Assembly (NCBI GenBank): GCA_016463045.1
Contig: JAEMSB010000039.1
Span: 764 to 11,754, forward strand
Length of the DNA stretch: 10,991 bases
Source: Niveispirillum sp.
GTDB taxonomy: Bacteria; Pseudomonadota; Alphaproteobacteria; Azospirillales; Azospirillaceae
Reading direction: 5' to 3'
Part shown: one piece after another, positions 1 through 6,957 of the stretch
Layout of the letters: the number at the start of each line of letters is the position of its first letter
Numbering within the stretch: the stretch's first letter is position 1
Program-made: the position numbers and the translations under genes
Notes under the pieces: model-generated
What the model was told of the DNA's origin: nothing
Database searches by the model: none
What the model saw: the letters and a program-made list of their open reading frames with translations, nothing else

Positions 1-698
1 TGATGTATGTGGCCATCCCTAACCGGGAGGTGGCGTGGAAGGACGCGCTGGCCGGTGGGGCTGTGGCCGGGCTGGCGACAGAGCTGGCCAAGACCGGCTT
101 CTCCTTCTACCTGACCCTGTTTCCGACATATGAGGCGATCTATGGCGCCCTGTCGGTAGTGCCGACCTTCCTGCTGTGGCTCTACCTGCTCTGGTCCATT
201 GTGCTGTTTGGTGCCGAACTGGCGGCATCGTTGCCGGAATGGCGGGCGGGTCGGCTGAACGGGGAGGAAGGAGGGCTTGCCACGGGCCAGCGCCTGATGG
301 TGGCGCTGGCCGTGCTGGATGCCCTGTATCAGGCCAGCCGGCACGGCGTGGGACTGAAGCGCGAGGCGCTGTCGCGGCGGGTGCCGGTGGGTGGGGCCGT
401 GATCGATGACATGCTGGAATCCTTGCGAAAATCCCACTGGGTGGAACGGTCGGGACGCGGCGCCTGGATGGTCTCGCGCGATCTGAACCGGGCCAGTTTG
501 GCCGATCTCCGCCTAGCACTTGACCTCGCGATTCGTGGCGAGAATGTCATGGTGGAGCGTCTGGATACGGGTTGGGCAGCCGACACGGCCAGATTGATCA
601 CAAATGCCGAGCAAGCGGGTCGCGGAATGCTGAACGTTTCGCTGGCAACGATTTTTGCGTCGCAAAATGACCGGAAGGGCCCGTCGGAAGCGGCCTGA
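1..698 (+). CDS. YihY/BrkB family (UPF0761) inner-membrane protein, C-terminal part, 5' end outside window
   Basis: The gene is open at the left edge, so the first in-window ATG (position 3) is probably internal and not the true start. The first ~75 residues match the end of the YihY/BrkB fold: a 'NREVAWKDAL' turn, a helix rich in Ala/Gly, the signature 'FPTYEAIYGAL', then a hydrophobic segment (about residues 50-72) ending in 'FGAELAASL'. The remaining ~150 residues are soluble. They look like the winged-helix-like cytoplasmic tail found on longer members of this family (about residues 90-165, e.g. 'LKREALSRRVPVGGAVIDDMLESL'). The family is a multi-pass inner-membrane protein of unclear biochemical role. 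The old link of E. coli YihY to RNase BN is a known misassignment and should not be carried over. Membrane placement and family are read from the sequence; no function is proposed. Confidence 0.85.
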   Translation, partial: MYVAIPNREVAWKDALAGGAVAGLATELAKTGFSFYLTLFPTYEAIYGALSVVPTFLLWLYLLWSIVLFGAELAASLPEWRAGRLNGEEGGLATGQRLMVALAVLDALYQASRHGVGLKREALSRRVPVGGAVIDDMLESLRKSHWVERSGRGAWMVSRDLNRASLADLRLALDLAIRGENVMVERLDTGWAADTARLITNAEQAGRGMLNVSLATIFASQNDRKGPSEAA

Positions 699-709
699 AG
701 CCTTGAAAC

Positions 710-727
710 CCGCCTGTTACAAGGCGG
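710..727 (+). terminator. Possible weak terminator hairpin after the YihY-family gene
   Basis: CCGCCT (710-715) pairs perfectly with AGGCGG (722-727) across a 6-base loop, 11 bases after the stop codon. There is no T-run after it, so it is not a classic intrinsic terminator. CCTTG (701-705) and CAAGG (720-724) can form an alternative, overlapping stem. It could be a weak or Rho-assisted end, or chance in GC-rich DNA. Confidence 0.25.
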
Positions 728-845
728 TACCGTGCTGTCACACTGTTCCATGCGCCCGAGGCGCGGAATCTCTGCCTTTCGGCCTATACAAGTGCAAAGA
801 TGCAACGGTCCTCTGCAATGTTGAGTCACCAATGTGAAACACCTA

Positions 846-873
846 TTGCAAGCGCGAGAGAATAGATTGTTAT
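846..873 (+). promoter_or_regulatory. Weak candidate promoter for the TonB-dependent receptor
   Basis: TTGCAA at 846-851 (4/6 to the -35 consensus) is followed after 16 bases by TGTTAT at 868-873 (4/6 to the -10 consensus). It lies in the most AT-rich patch of the gap. Matches of this quality occur by chance, and no Fur-like or other operator is obvious around it. Confidence 0.25.
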
Positions 874-982
874 TTGCGGGCAGCAGCTATGCGGCTCATC
901 GCGACCTTGGTCTTCAGACCTGATGGAAACGATGGGTGGTTCCGGCCCTGAACGGGGGTCTGGAGTCTGGGGCAACCCAATC

Positions 983-1002
983 GGTGTCCACCAACGGGCA
1001 CC
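983..1002 (+). promoter_or_regulatory. Hairpin immediately upstream of the receptor ribosome binding site
   Basis: GGTGTCC (983-989) can pair with GGGCACC (996-1002), seven pairs including one G-U, around a 6-base loop. It ends one base before the purine-rich ribosome binding region, so folding could influence initiation or mRNA stability. No riboswitch family is recognised. Confidence 0.3.
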
Positions 1003-1022
1003 TGGAAAAGGGAAAGAGATAG

Positions 1023-3947
1023 ATGAAGCAGTCCGTATATTCCGCGCGGTCGATCCGCGGCCTTCTGATGGCCGGCGCCGCTGTGAGCGCCGTCGCCATG
1101 ACCGCCGCTCCGGCCATGGCCCAGGAGATTGAAGAGATCGTCGTGACCGGTTCGCGCATTGCGTCGCCGAACCTGGTCGCGACCTCCCCGATCACCGTGG
1201 TCGGTCAGGACGAAATCAAGTACCAGGGCACGACCCGCGTCGAAGATCTGGTCAACAGCCTGCCGCAGGCTTTCGCCTCGCAGAGCAGCCAGGTGTCGAA
1301 CGGCTCGACCGGTACCGCCACCATCGACCTGCGCAACCTGGGTGCCAGCCGTACCCTGGTCCTGGTTGACGGTCGCCGTCTGCCCCCCGGCTCCCCGGGT
1401 TCGGGTGGTTCCGCTCCCGACATCAACCAGATCCCCGGCGCGCTGATCGAGCGCGTGGAAGTCGCCACCGGTGGTGCGTCGGCCGTTTACGGTTCGGACG
1501 CTGTTGCCGGCGTTGTGAACTTCATCATGAAGGACGATTTCGAGGGCGTGGCCTTCGACTTCCAGTATTCGTTCTACCAGCATGATAACAACAATGGCGT
1601 TGCCGACGTTGTTCGCGCCCGTAATTTCCCGCTGCCCGATGACAGCGTGACCGACGGCTTCACCCGCGACAGCACGGTCGTCATGGGTGCCTCCACGGAA
1701 GACGGCAAGGGCAACGTGACCCTGTATGCCGGCTACCGCAAGATCGACGCGATCCTGCAGTCCGAGCGTGACTATTCCGCTTGTACGGTTGCCGCCGGCG
1801 CCGGCGTCTGGACCTGCTCGGGTTCCGGCACCACCGCTCCGACGCGCATCCTGGCCACCGCCATCGGTGGCGGCACGGCTCCGTCCGACTCCCAGGTTCG
1901 TGCCGACGGCAGCGTTTCGCGCTACACCGCTGCCACCGGCGCCTACAATTTCGGCCCGATCAACTACTACCAGCGTCCCGACGAGCGTTACACGCTGGGT
2001 GCGTTCGGCAAGTACGAGATCAACGAGAACGTCACTGCCTACACGCAGTTGATGTTCATGGACAACCAGACGGTTGCCCAGATCGCTCCGTCCGGCCTGT
2101 TCGGCGTGTCTGCCAACATCCGCTGCGACAACCCGATGCTGACCGCCACCCAGCGCACGCAGTATTGCGGCTCGCTGGCCGGCACCAGCAACACGGTTGG
2201 CATGACGCTGTTCCGTCGTAACGTCGAAGGTGGCGGTCGTCAGTCCGACCTGCAGCACACCTCCTGGCGCATGGTTGGCGGCTTCAAGGGCGATGTCGGT
2301 GGTTGGGATTATGATGTCGCTGGCCAGTATGCCCGCGTCAACTTTGCCCAGACCTACTACAACGACTTCTCCATCAGCCGTGGCACCCAGGCTCTGGATG
2401 CGGTTCGCAACGCCGCTGGTCAGATCGTCTGCCGCGATGAGTCCAACGGCTGCGTGCCCTACAACATCTTCACGCCGGGTGGCGTGACCCAGGGTGCCCT
2501 GGACTTCCTGCAGACCCCGGGCTTCCAGCGCGGCTACACCGAGCAGAAGCTGGCCTCCGCCAACATCTCCAAGGATCTGGGCGATTACGGCCTGACGATC
2601 CCGACTGCCTCCACCGGCATCGCGATCGCTCTGGGTACGGAATACCGCGAAGAGTTCCTGTCGCGTACCGTCGACACCGCCTTTGCCACCGGCGACCTTG
2701 CCGGTCAGGGTGGCCCGACGCTGGGCGTGGCTGGTGGCTTTGACGTGACGGAACTGTACGGCGAGCTGCGCGTGCCGCTGGTCGAAGACGCTCCGTTCGT
2801 CAAGCAGCTGACCCTGGACCTGGGCTATCGTTACTCGGACTATTCCAACTTCGGTGGCACCGACACCTATAAGGTCGCCGGTGACTGGGCTCCGATTGAC
2901 GATTTCCGTATCCGCGGTAGCTACAACCGCGCTGTCCGCGCGCCGAACGTTCAGGAACTGTTCACGCCGCAGGGCCTGGGCCTGTTCAACATGGACGAGG
3001 ATCCCTGCGCCGGTGCCACGCCGACCTTCACGCTGGCGCAGTGCGCCAACATGGGCGTGACCGCCGCACAGTACGGTCGCATCGTCGAGAACACCGCCGG
3101 CCAGTATAACTCGCTGGATGGTGGTAACCCGAACCTGCAGCCGGAAACCTCCGACACCTACTCGATCGGCTTTGTGGCGACGCCGGCCGCTATCGAGGGT
3201 CTGTCGCTGACGGTTGACTACTTCAAGATCAAGATCAAGGACGTCATCTCGACCGTCCCGTCGGATCTGGCGGTCAATCGTTGCGGCACCACCGGCAATG
3301 CAGCGTTCTGCTCGCTGATCACCCGCGATCCGAGCAACGGTTCGTTGTGGATCGGCACCGTCGCCAACGTTCTGGCGACCAACGTCAACATTGCCTCGCT
3401 GTCCACCTCGGGCATCGACCTTGATCTGGCTTACCGCTTCGATCTGGAAGACGCTGGTCTGGCTGATGCCGGCTCGCTGTCCTTCAGCTTGGTCGGCACC
3501 TGGATGGATACCGCGAAGAGCGAGCCGCTGCCGGGTGAAGGCGAGTACGACTGCGTGGGCCTGCATGGCGCCACCTGCGGCGTGCCGACCCCCGAGTGGC
3601 GTCATCGTCTGCGCACCACCTGGGCGACCCCGTGGGATGCCAACCTGTCCCTGTCCTGGCGCTATATCGACAGCGTGAAGGCACAGGCCACGTCCAGCAA
3701 CCCGCTGCTGTCCGCTGCGTTTAACCCGCTGAATGAGAAGCTGAAGGCGATGAACTACATCGACCTGGCTGCTACCTACAGCCCGATCGAGAACCTGTCC
3801 TTCTCGGCTGGTGTGAACAACATCTTCGACCGTGACCCGCCGCTGTCGTCCGCTCTGGCTTCGGTCACGGGTAACGGCAACACCTATCCGGGCGTGTACG
3901 ACTCGATGGGCCGTTACGTGTTCATGGGCGCCCAGGTCAAGTTCTGA
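1023..3947 (+). CDS. TonB-dependent outer-membrane receptor
   Basis: This complete 974-residue protein is predicted to import a substrate across the outer membrane using energy from TonB-ExbB-ExbD. Residues 1-33 form a signal peptide (Arg/Lys start, hydrophobic core, AMA cut site before Gln34). A TonB-box-like stretch EEIVVTGSR follows at 37-45. The plug domain spans roughly 50-170, with 'IDLRNLG' at 101 and 'VYGSDAVAGVVNFIMK' around 155. The rest is a beta-barrel with the conserved late motifs N702-P-N-L-Q-P-E-T and 'NNIFDRDPP' at 932, ending in Phe as expected for outer-membrane insertion. There is no N-terminal STN signalling domain and no FecI/FecR-type neighbour, so transcriptional signalling is unlikely. 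Twelve cysteines fall into six close pairs (see findings). The ATG at 1023 is preceded by AAGGGA and gives an intact signal peptide. Substrate cannot be told: siderophore, metal complex, sugar or other are all possible. Confidence 0.95.
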   Translation: MKQSVYSARSIRGLLMAGAAVSAVAMTAAPAMAQEIEEIVVTGSRIASPNLVATSPITVVGQDEIKYQGTTRVEDLVNSLPQAFASQSSQVSNGSTGTATIDLRNLGASRTLVLVDGRRLPPGSPGSGGSAPDINQIPGALIERVEVATGGASAVYGSDAVAGVVNFIMKDDFEGVAFDFQYSFYQHDNNNGVADVVRARNFPLPDDSVTDGFTRDSTVVMGASTEDGKGNVTLYAGYRKIDAILQSERDYSACTVAAGAGVWTCSGSGTTAPTRILATAIGGGTAPSDSQVRADGSVSRYTAATGAYNFGPINYYQRPDERYTLGAFGKYEINENVTAYTQLMFMDNQTVAQIAPSGLFGVSANIRCDNPMLTATQRTQYCGSLAGTSNTVGMTLFRRNVEGGGRQSDLQHTSWRMVGGFKGDVGGWDYDVAGQYARVNFAQTYYNDFSISRGTQALDAVRNAAGQIVCRDESNGCVPYNIFTPGGVTQGALDFLQTPGFQRGYTEQKLASANISKDLGDYGLTIPTASTGIAIALGTEYREEFLSRTVDTAFATGDLAGQGGPTLGVAGGFDVTELYGELRVPLVEDAPFVKQLTLDLGYRYSDYSNFGGTDTYKVAGDWAPIDDFRIRGSYNRAVRAPNVQELFTPQGLGLFNMDEDPCAGATPTFTLAQCANMGVTAAQYGRIVENTAGQYNSLDGGNPNLQPETSDTYSIGFVATPAAIEGLSLTVDYFKIKIKDVISTVPSDLAVNRCGTTGNAAFCSLITRDPSNGSLWIGTVANVLATNVNIASLSTSGIDLDLAYRFDLEDAGLADAGSLSFSLVGTWMDTAKSEPLPGEGEYDCVGLHGATCGVPTPEWRHRLRTTWATPWDANLSLSWRYIDSVKAQATSSNPLLSAAFNPLNEKLKAMNYIDLAATYSPIENLSFSAGVNNIFDRDPPLSSALASVTGNGNTYPGVYDSMGRYVFMGAQVKF

Positions 3948-3975
3948 TCTGATCGTCTCTGAATGTGAGTATGGG

Positions 3976-4008
3976 AATGGCGGGGCTTCGGCTCCGCCAT
4001 TTTCATTT
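3976..4008 (+). terminator. Strong intrinsic terminator of the TonB-dependent receptor gene
   Basis: An 11-bp stem (3976-3986 with 3991-4001, one G-U pair) closes on a TTCG tetraloop and runs into TTTCATTT. It starts 28 bases after the receptor stop codon. This separates the receptor transcript from the small His-rich gene downstream. Confidence 0.9.
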
Positions 4009-4122
4009 GGGGTGCCGGCCTGAAATGGTCACAGGGTTTGGCGCTTTCCTGCCGCCCCGCCGCCCTATTCCAGCCGCGATGCGGCGTCAGCCTGTCTTCA
4101 TGTCCATGGCAGTGGATAGGAT

Positions 4123-4437
4123 ATGAAGATGAACCGCATGCTTTCCCTGGCCGCCCTGGCGGCGGCCCTGATGTCCCTGGCCCCGGTTGGGGATGCGCTG
4201 GCCGGTGGCCGTCACGACCGTGACCGGCAGCACCACCATCATCATTATTATGATCGCGGCTATGATCATCGGGGTGGTCGCCATCACCACCACCATTATC
4301 ACCGGCCGCCCCCGCCGCCGCCCGTGCATTACTACTACTACGCGCCGCCGCCGCGCCCGCCGGCCGCCATCATCTATCGCGACGATGGCCGTGGCCCGTC
4401 GCTGGTTCTGGATGTTGAGATCGGGCGCCGGCGCTGA
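4123..4437 (+). CDS. Small exported His/Pro-rich protein, possible metal binder
   Basis: This is a 104-residue protein of no family I can name. Residues 1-27 look like a signal peptide (MKMNRM, then a Leu/Ala core, ALA cut site before Gly28), so the mature ~77 residues should be periplasmic or secreted. The mature part holds 14 histidines, including two blocks of five (37-41 and 54-58), then six prolines in a row (62-67), a four-Tyr run (70-73) and a charged tail 'VLDVEIGRRR'. Histidine blocks of this kind commonly bind Ni, Co, Zn or Cu; that role is inference from composition only. The start is uncertain: the ATG at 4123 has GGA 6 bases upstream, while the ATG at 4129 has AGG 8 bases upstream; both keep the signal peptide. 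It lies 175 bp after the receptor gene, behind a terminator, and converges on the TPR gene. Low-complexity composition leaves some doubt, but the export signal and clean frame support a real gene. Confidence 0.7.
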   Translation: MKMNRMLSLAALAAALMSLAPVGDALAGGRHDRDRQHHHHHYYDRGYDHRGGRHHHHHYHRPPPPPPVHYYYYAPPPRPPAAIIYRDDGRGPSLVLDVEIGRRR

Positions 4438-4488
4438 TGTAACGTTTCGTTCTCCTCAATCGCCGGCGCTGCATCCGCAGCTTGGCTA

Positions 4489-4504
4489 CGCGGCACGTGC
4501 CGCG
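4489..4504. repeat. 16-bp perfect palindrome in the convergent intergenic region
   Basis: CGCGGCACGTGCCGCG is self-complementary along its whole length and lies 52 bases after the stop of the His-rich gene. It is the first of three adjacent inverted repeats. It could be a protein binding site, or with its neighbours form an mRNA 3'-end structure. Confidence 0.5.
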
Positions 4505-4505
4505 C

Positions 4506-4521
4506 GGCGGCGGTCGCCGCC
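4506..4521. repeat. GC-rich inverted repeat, second of three
   Basis: GGCGGCG (4506-4512) faces CGCCGCC (4515-4521) with only two bases between, so about six pairs can form around a 4-base loop. It starts one base after the preceding palindrome. GC-rich DNA makes such repeats frequent, so on its own it is weak. Confidence 0.4.
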
Positions 4522-4522
4522 A

Positions 4523-4552
4523 GAGCTGTTTCAGTTCAACTGAAAACAGCTC
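4523..4552. terminator. Probable bidirectional 3'-end hairpin between the convergent genes
   Basis: GAGCTGTTT (4523-4531, read with the G at 4523) pairs with AAACAGCTC (4544-4552). A further CAGT/ACTG stem sits inside with one bulged A, leaving a 3-base loop. It ends three bases beyond the stop codon of the minus-strand TPR gene and 115 bases after the plus-strand His-rich gene. No T-run follows on either strand, so it is either a factor-assisted terminator or an mRNA-stabilising end structure. Confidence 0.5.
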
Positions 4553-4555
4553 GGG

Positions 4556-6379
4556 TCAGGCCGGGACCAGATCGAAGGCAATGGTGATGCGCGGGATATC
4601 ATCCTGAAACGGTACGGTCCCGTGCCAGAAATAGGATGGGAACAGCACCAGCCGGCCCGGTTTCGGCTGTACAGCGTGCATGGCGGGCAGGCAGACCTCC
4701 GGTCCCAGGTTGGGAACACCGAAGGTCAGCCACCCCGACTGGTCGCCAGCATCGGCTGCCGGCGGCACCTGTAGGTAATAGACGCCGCTGATCCAGCCTT
4801 CGGGATGGATATGGTGGGTATGGAAACCACCATCGCGCAGGCGTGATGACCAGGAGCCGGCAAAGGCCAGCCCCTTGCCCCGCCGCCCGAAATAGCTGTG
4901 TGCCGGGCGGTCCGGCATCGCATCGACATAGGCGCGCACAGTGGCCAGAATCTGTTCACGCAGGGCCACGATGGGTGCGTCGTCGCGTTGCGCGAACAGA
5001 TTGGCGCTGGTCTGCGTACCTTTGCGCAGGGTCAGATGGATCGGCTCATTGACCGTATCGTGCAGCCGGTCCAGCAGCGTCAGTGTTTCGGCCACAAACC
5101 TGTCCAGATCGGCCCAACCCTGGGGGGCGGGCAGGTCGAACACGGCGACACAGTCATCAATCTCACCATCCTCGCTATCGCCATCCAGCCGCCCGAGCGT
5201 ACCCAGGAGAGCCAGGCTATACTGGTCATAGGGAAAGGTCGTCAGCGTGCGCCGCGCCGCGTCGCGCGCGCCCTGCCGGTCGCCGGACCGCAGCAGGGCC
5301 AGGGCAAGGTCATTGTGCAGGGACAGATTGTCGGGATGGGCCTCCAGCAACTGCCGCAGCAGCGGGATGGCTTCTGATGGCCGGTCAGCCCGCAGCAGCA
5401 GGCTGGACTGACGGCGCAGCACCGACGGATCGGTTGGGGCCAGCGACAGGGCCAGGGCACAATTCTGCATCGCGGCATCGACGAAGCCGAATTCGGCCTG
5501 CAATTCTGCCGCGATATCCAGGGCGCGGGCCGATTTCGGCTGCGCCCGCATGACGGCATAGATCGCGTCGAACACATTATCCAGCCGCCCCAAAGTCCAG
5601 AGCCGACGGGCAAGGTTGCGGTGGGCGTCCCGGTCCAGCGGGTCATGCTGGATCGCAATCTTGAAGGCCTGGATGCTTTCCTCATGCCGGCTCAAATCCC
5701 CCATCAGATTGCCCAGCAGCAGCCAGGCATCCTTTGATTGCGGGGCGACCGCCACGGCCCGCCGCACAAGCGGCTCCGCATCGGCATAGCGATGTTGCCG
5801 ACGCAGGATGGAGGCAAGGTTGATCAGAACCAGGGGATGATCAGGCGCCAGTGTGCGGGCGCGGATCAGTGCCGCTTCTGCCTCTGCCAACTGCTCTGCA
5901 TCGCCATGGATAAGGCCCAGCATCAACAAGCTGGCCAGATGCTGGGGCGAGAGCTTCAGGGCAGCGGCACAGGCCTTCTGCGCCTCGTCCAGGCGCCGCA
6001 TCGCATGCAGTGCCTTGGCCCGATGATACTGGAACTCCGCATTTCCCGGCATGACGGCGGTTGCCCGGTCGTAACAGGTCAGGGCATCGGCGGCCCGCTG
6101 TTCGCCCAGATGCAGATTGCCCAGATTGCTCCACACCCCCGGCTGCCGCGGATTGGCGTCGAGTGAGCGGCGCATGTAATCCACGGCAAGGTCGGGCCGA
6201 CCCGCATTCTTCGCCAGCAGGCCCAGAAGTTGCCAGGCGTCGGGATTGCGCGGATCGATGGTCAACACCTGCCGATAGGCCTGTTCGGCCTGTGTCGCGC
6301 GTCCCGCCTTCTGCGCGGCCAGGCCCGCCTGCAGCAATTGCCCGATGCGTCGCGCCGCCGGTCCCGTCAGCCCCGCCAT
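4556..6379 (-). CDS. TPR-repeat protein with C-terminal 2-oxoglutarate/Fe(II) oxygenase-like domain
   Basis: This 607-residue protein has two parts. Residues ~10-400 are about eleven tetratricopeptide repeats, a helical scaffold for protein contacts, showing the usual spacing of 'A..Y..VL..DP.NP.AW..LG' units. Residues ~415-607 resemble the putative 2OG-Fe(II) oxygenase family I know as PF13759: a His cluster H520-T-H522-H523-I-H525-P, then 'SGVYYLQVP', then the distal 'FWH' (His586) and Arg597 in 'PRITIAFDL'. The histidines would hold iron and the arginine would bind 2-oxoglutarate; this is family reasoning, not shown. There is no signal peptide, so it should be cytoplasmic. The substrate is unknown; hydroxylation of a protein or small molecule is possible. 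The ATG at 6379 has GAGGAAG four bases upstream, and that site overlaps the stop of rppH, which indicates co-translation with it. Confidence 0.85.
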   Translation of the reverse strand: MAGLTGPAARRIGQLLQAGLAAQKAGRATQAEQAYRQVLTIDPRNPDAWQLLGLLAKNAGRPDLAVDYMRRSLDANPRQPGVWSNLGNLHLGEQRAADALTCYDRATAVMPGNAEFQYHRAKALHAMRRLDEAQKACAAALKLSPQHLASLLMLGLIHGDAEQLAEAEAALIRARTLAPDHPLVLINLASILRRQHRYADAEPLVRRAVAVAPQSKDAWLLLGNLMGDLSRHEESIQAFKIAIQHDPLDRDAHRNLARRLWTLGRLDNVFDAIYAVMRAQPKSARALDIAAELQAEFGFVDAAMQNCALALSLAPTDPSVLRRQSSLLLRADRPSEAIPLLRQLLEAHPDNLSLHNDLALALLRSGDRQGARDAARRTLTTFPYDQYSLALLGTLGRLDGDSEDGEIDDCVAVFDLPAPQGWADLDRFVAETLTLLDRLHDTVNEPIHLTLRKGTQTSANLFAQRDDAPIVALREQILATVRAYVDAMPDRPAHSYFGRRGKGLAFAGSWSSRLRDGGFHTHHIHPEGWISGVYYLQVPPAADAGDQSGWLTFGVPNLGPEVCLPAMHAVQPKPGRLVLFPSYFWHGTVPFQDDIPRITIAFDLVPA

Positions 6380-6383
6380 GGCA

Positions 6384-6390
6384 CTTCCTC
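6384..6390 (-). promoter_or_regulatory. Ribosome binding site of the TPR-oxygenase gene, overlapping the rppH stop
   Basis: On the minus strand the sequence reads GAGGAAG, four bases before the ATG. Its first two bases lie within the rppH TGA codon (6391-6389). With only 9 bases between stop and start, ribosomes ending rppH can directly reload, which is typical of translational coupling. Confidence 0.8.
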
Positions 6391-6877
6391 AGCCTGGAAC
6401 GGCCAGATGGCCCAACTCGGCCACCACCTGCTCATAGGTCGCGCGCTTGAAGGGCACGATCAGGCTTGTCAGCTTATGCATCGGCACCCATTGCCAGGCA
6501 TCGAATTCCGGATGTTCGGTTTCAATATTGATGTCGGCATCCGTGCCCGTGAAACGGCAGGCCACCCATTTCTGGGTCTGGCCTCGGTACCGGCCACCCC
6601 AGACCTTGCCCACCAGATGGGTCGGCAGATCATAGGACAGCCACTGGCTGCTTTCGGCCAGGATCACGGCCTTGGCGGTGCCGATCTCTTCCTCCAACTC
6701 TCGCAGGGCGGCCTGGGCGGGGCTTTCGCCATCATCAATGCCACCCTGAGGCATCTGCCAGGCATCGGGCGTGTCGGTACGCTTGGCCACGAAGATGTGG
6801 CCGTCCTGGTTGATCAGCATGATGCCGACACAGGGACGGTAGGGCAGGGTGCTGGGATCGGGCTTGTGCTTCGCCAT
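6389..6877 (-). CDS. rppH: RNA pyrophosphohydrolase (Nudix family)
   Basis: This 162-residue protein matches the RppH/NudH group in length and motifs. RppH removes pyrophosphate from the 5' triphosphate end of mRNA, which opens it to 5'-end-sensing RNases, and the group also hydrolyses dinucleoside polyphosphates. The N-terminal 'LPYRPCVGIML' and 'AWQMPQGGID' are characteristic. The full Nudix box is present: Gly45, Glu51, then R59-E60-L-x-E63-E64-x-G66, with the Mg-binding glutamates intact. 'WLSYDLP', 'GQTQKW' and 'EFDAWQWV' follow in the usual order. It is cytoplasmic. It is followed 9 bases later by the TPR-oxygenase gene. The pentapeptide gene lies 80 bp upstream on the same strand, so rppH may be cotranscribed with it or have its own promoter. 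The ATG at 6877 has only a poor AAAGAA upstream as ribosome binding site. Confidence 0.95.
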   Translation of the reverse strand: MAKHKPDPSTLPYRPCVGIMLINQDGHIFVAKRTDTPDAWQMPQGGIDDGESPAQAALRELEEEIGTAKAVILAESSQWLSYDLPTHLVGKVWGGRYRGQTQKWVACRFTGTDADINIETEHPEFDAWQWVPMHKLTSLIVPFKRATYEQVVAELGHLAVPG

Positions 6878-6900
6878 TTGTCATTCTTTGGATTGCTGTC

Positions 6901-6914
6901 GCATGCTGGCATGC
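6901..6914. repeat. Short paired GCATGC sites upstream of rppH
   Basis: Two copies of the palindromic hexamer GCATGC are separated by TG, 24 bases upstream of the rppH start. They can form only a small 4-bp hairpin. The pair could be a binding site in an rppH promoter, but the match is short and may be chance. Confidence 0.3.
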
Positions 6915-6957
6915 ACCGTATCCCAGGGACAGGGCCGGCGTCACCTACCGCGATGCA

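Larger units (their letters stand above)
699..1022. other. Intergenic region between the YihY-family gene and the TonB-dependent receptor
   Basis: These 324 bases contain no convincing gene. Short open frames here lack a ribosome binding site and recognisable protein. The region holds a small hairpin just after the upstream stop (710-727), a weak sigma-70-like promoter candidate (846-873), and a 7-bp hairpin directly before the receptor's ribosome binding site (983-1002). The A-rich purine run at 1004-1018 (with AAGGGA at 1008-1013) is the likely ribosome binding site for the ATG at 1023. If the promoter guess is right, the receptor mRNA has a leader of roughly 140 bases. Confidence 0.5.

Noticed and set aside
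1..698. Calling the YihY-family protein ribonuclease BN
   Set aside because: That name belongs to a different protein (ElaC/RNase Z family); the link to YihY was an early misassignment, and no nuclease motif is present.
870..3605. A 911-codon open frame on the minus strand opposite the TonB-dependent receptor
   Set aside because: It mirrors a clearly coding gene with signal peptide, plug and barrel motifs. Its product has no recognisable domain and is Gly/Arg/Val/Asp-rich as expected from antisense GC-biased codons.
4898..5377. A 159-codon Gln-rich plus-strand frame opposite the TPR gene
   Set aside because: It is antisense to well-formed TPR repeats and has no independent coding evidence.
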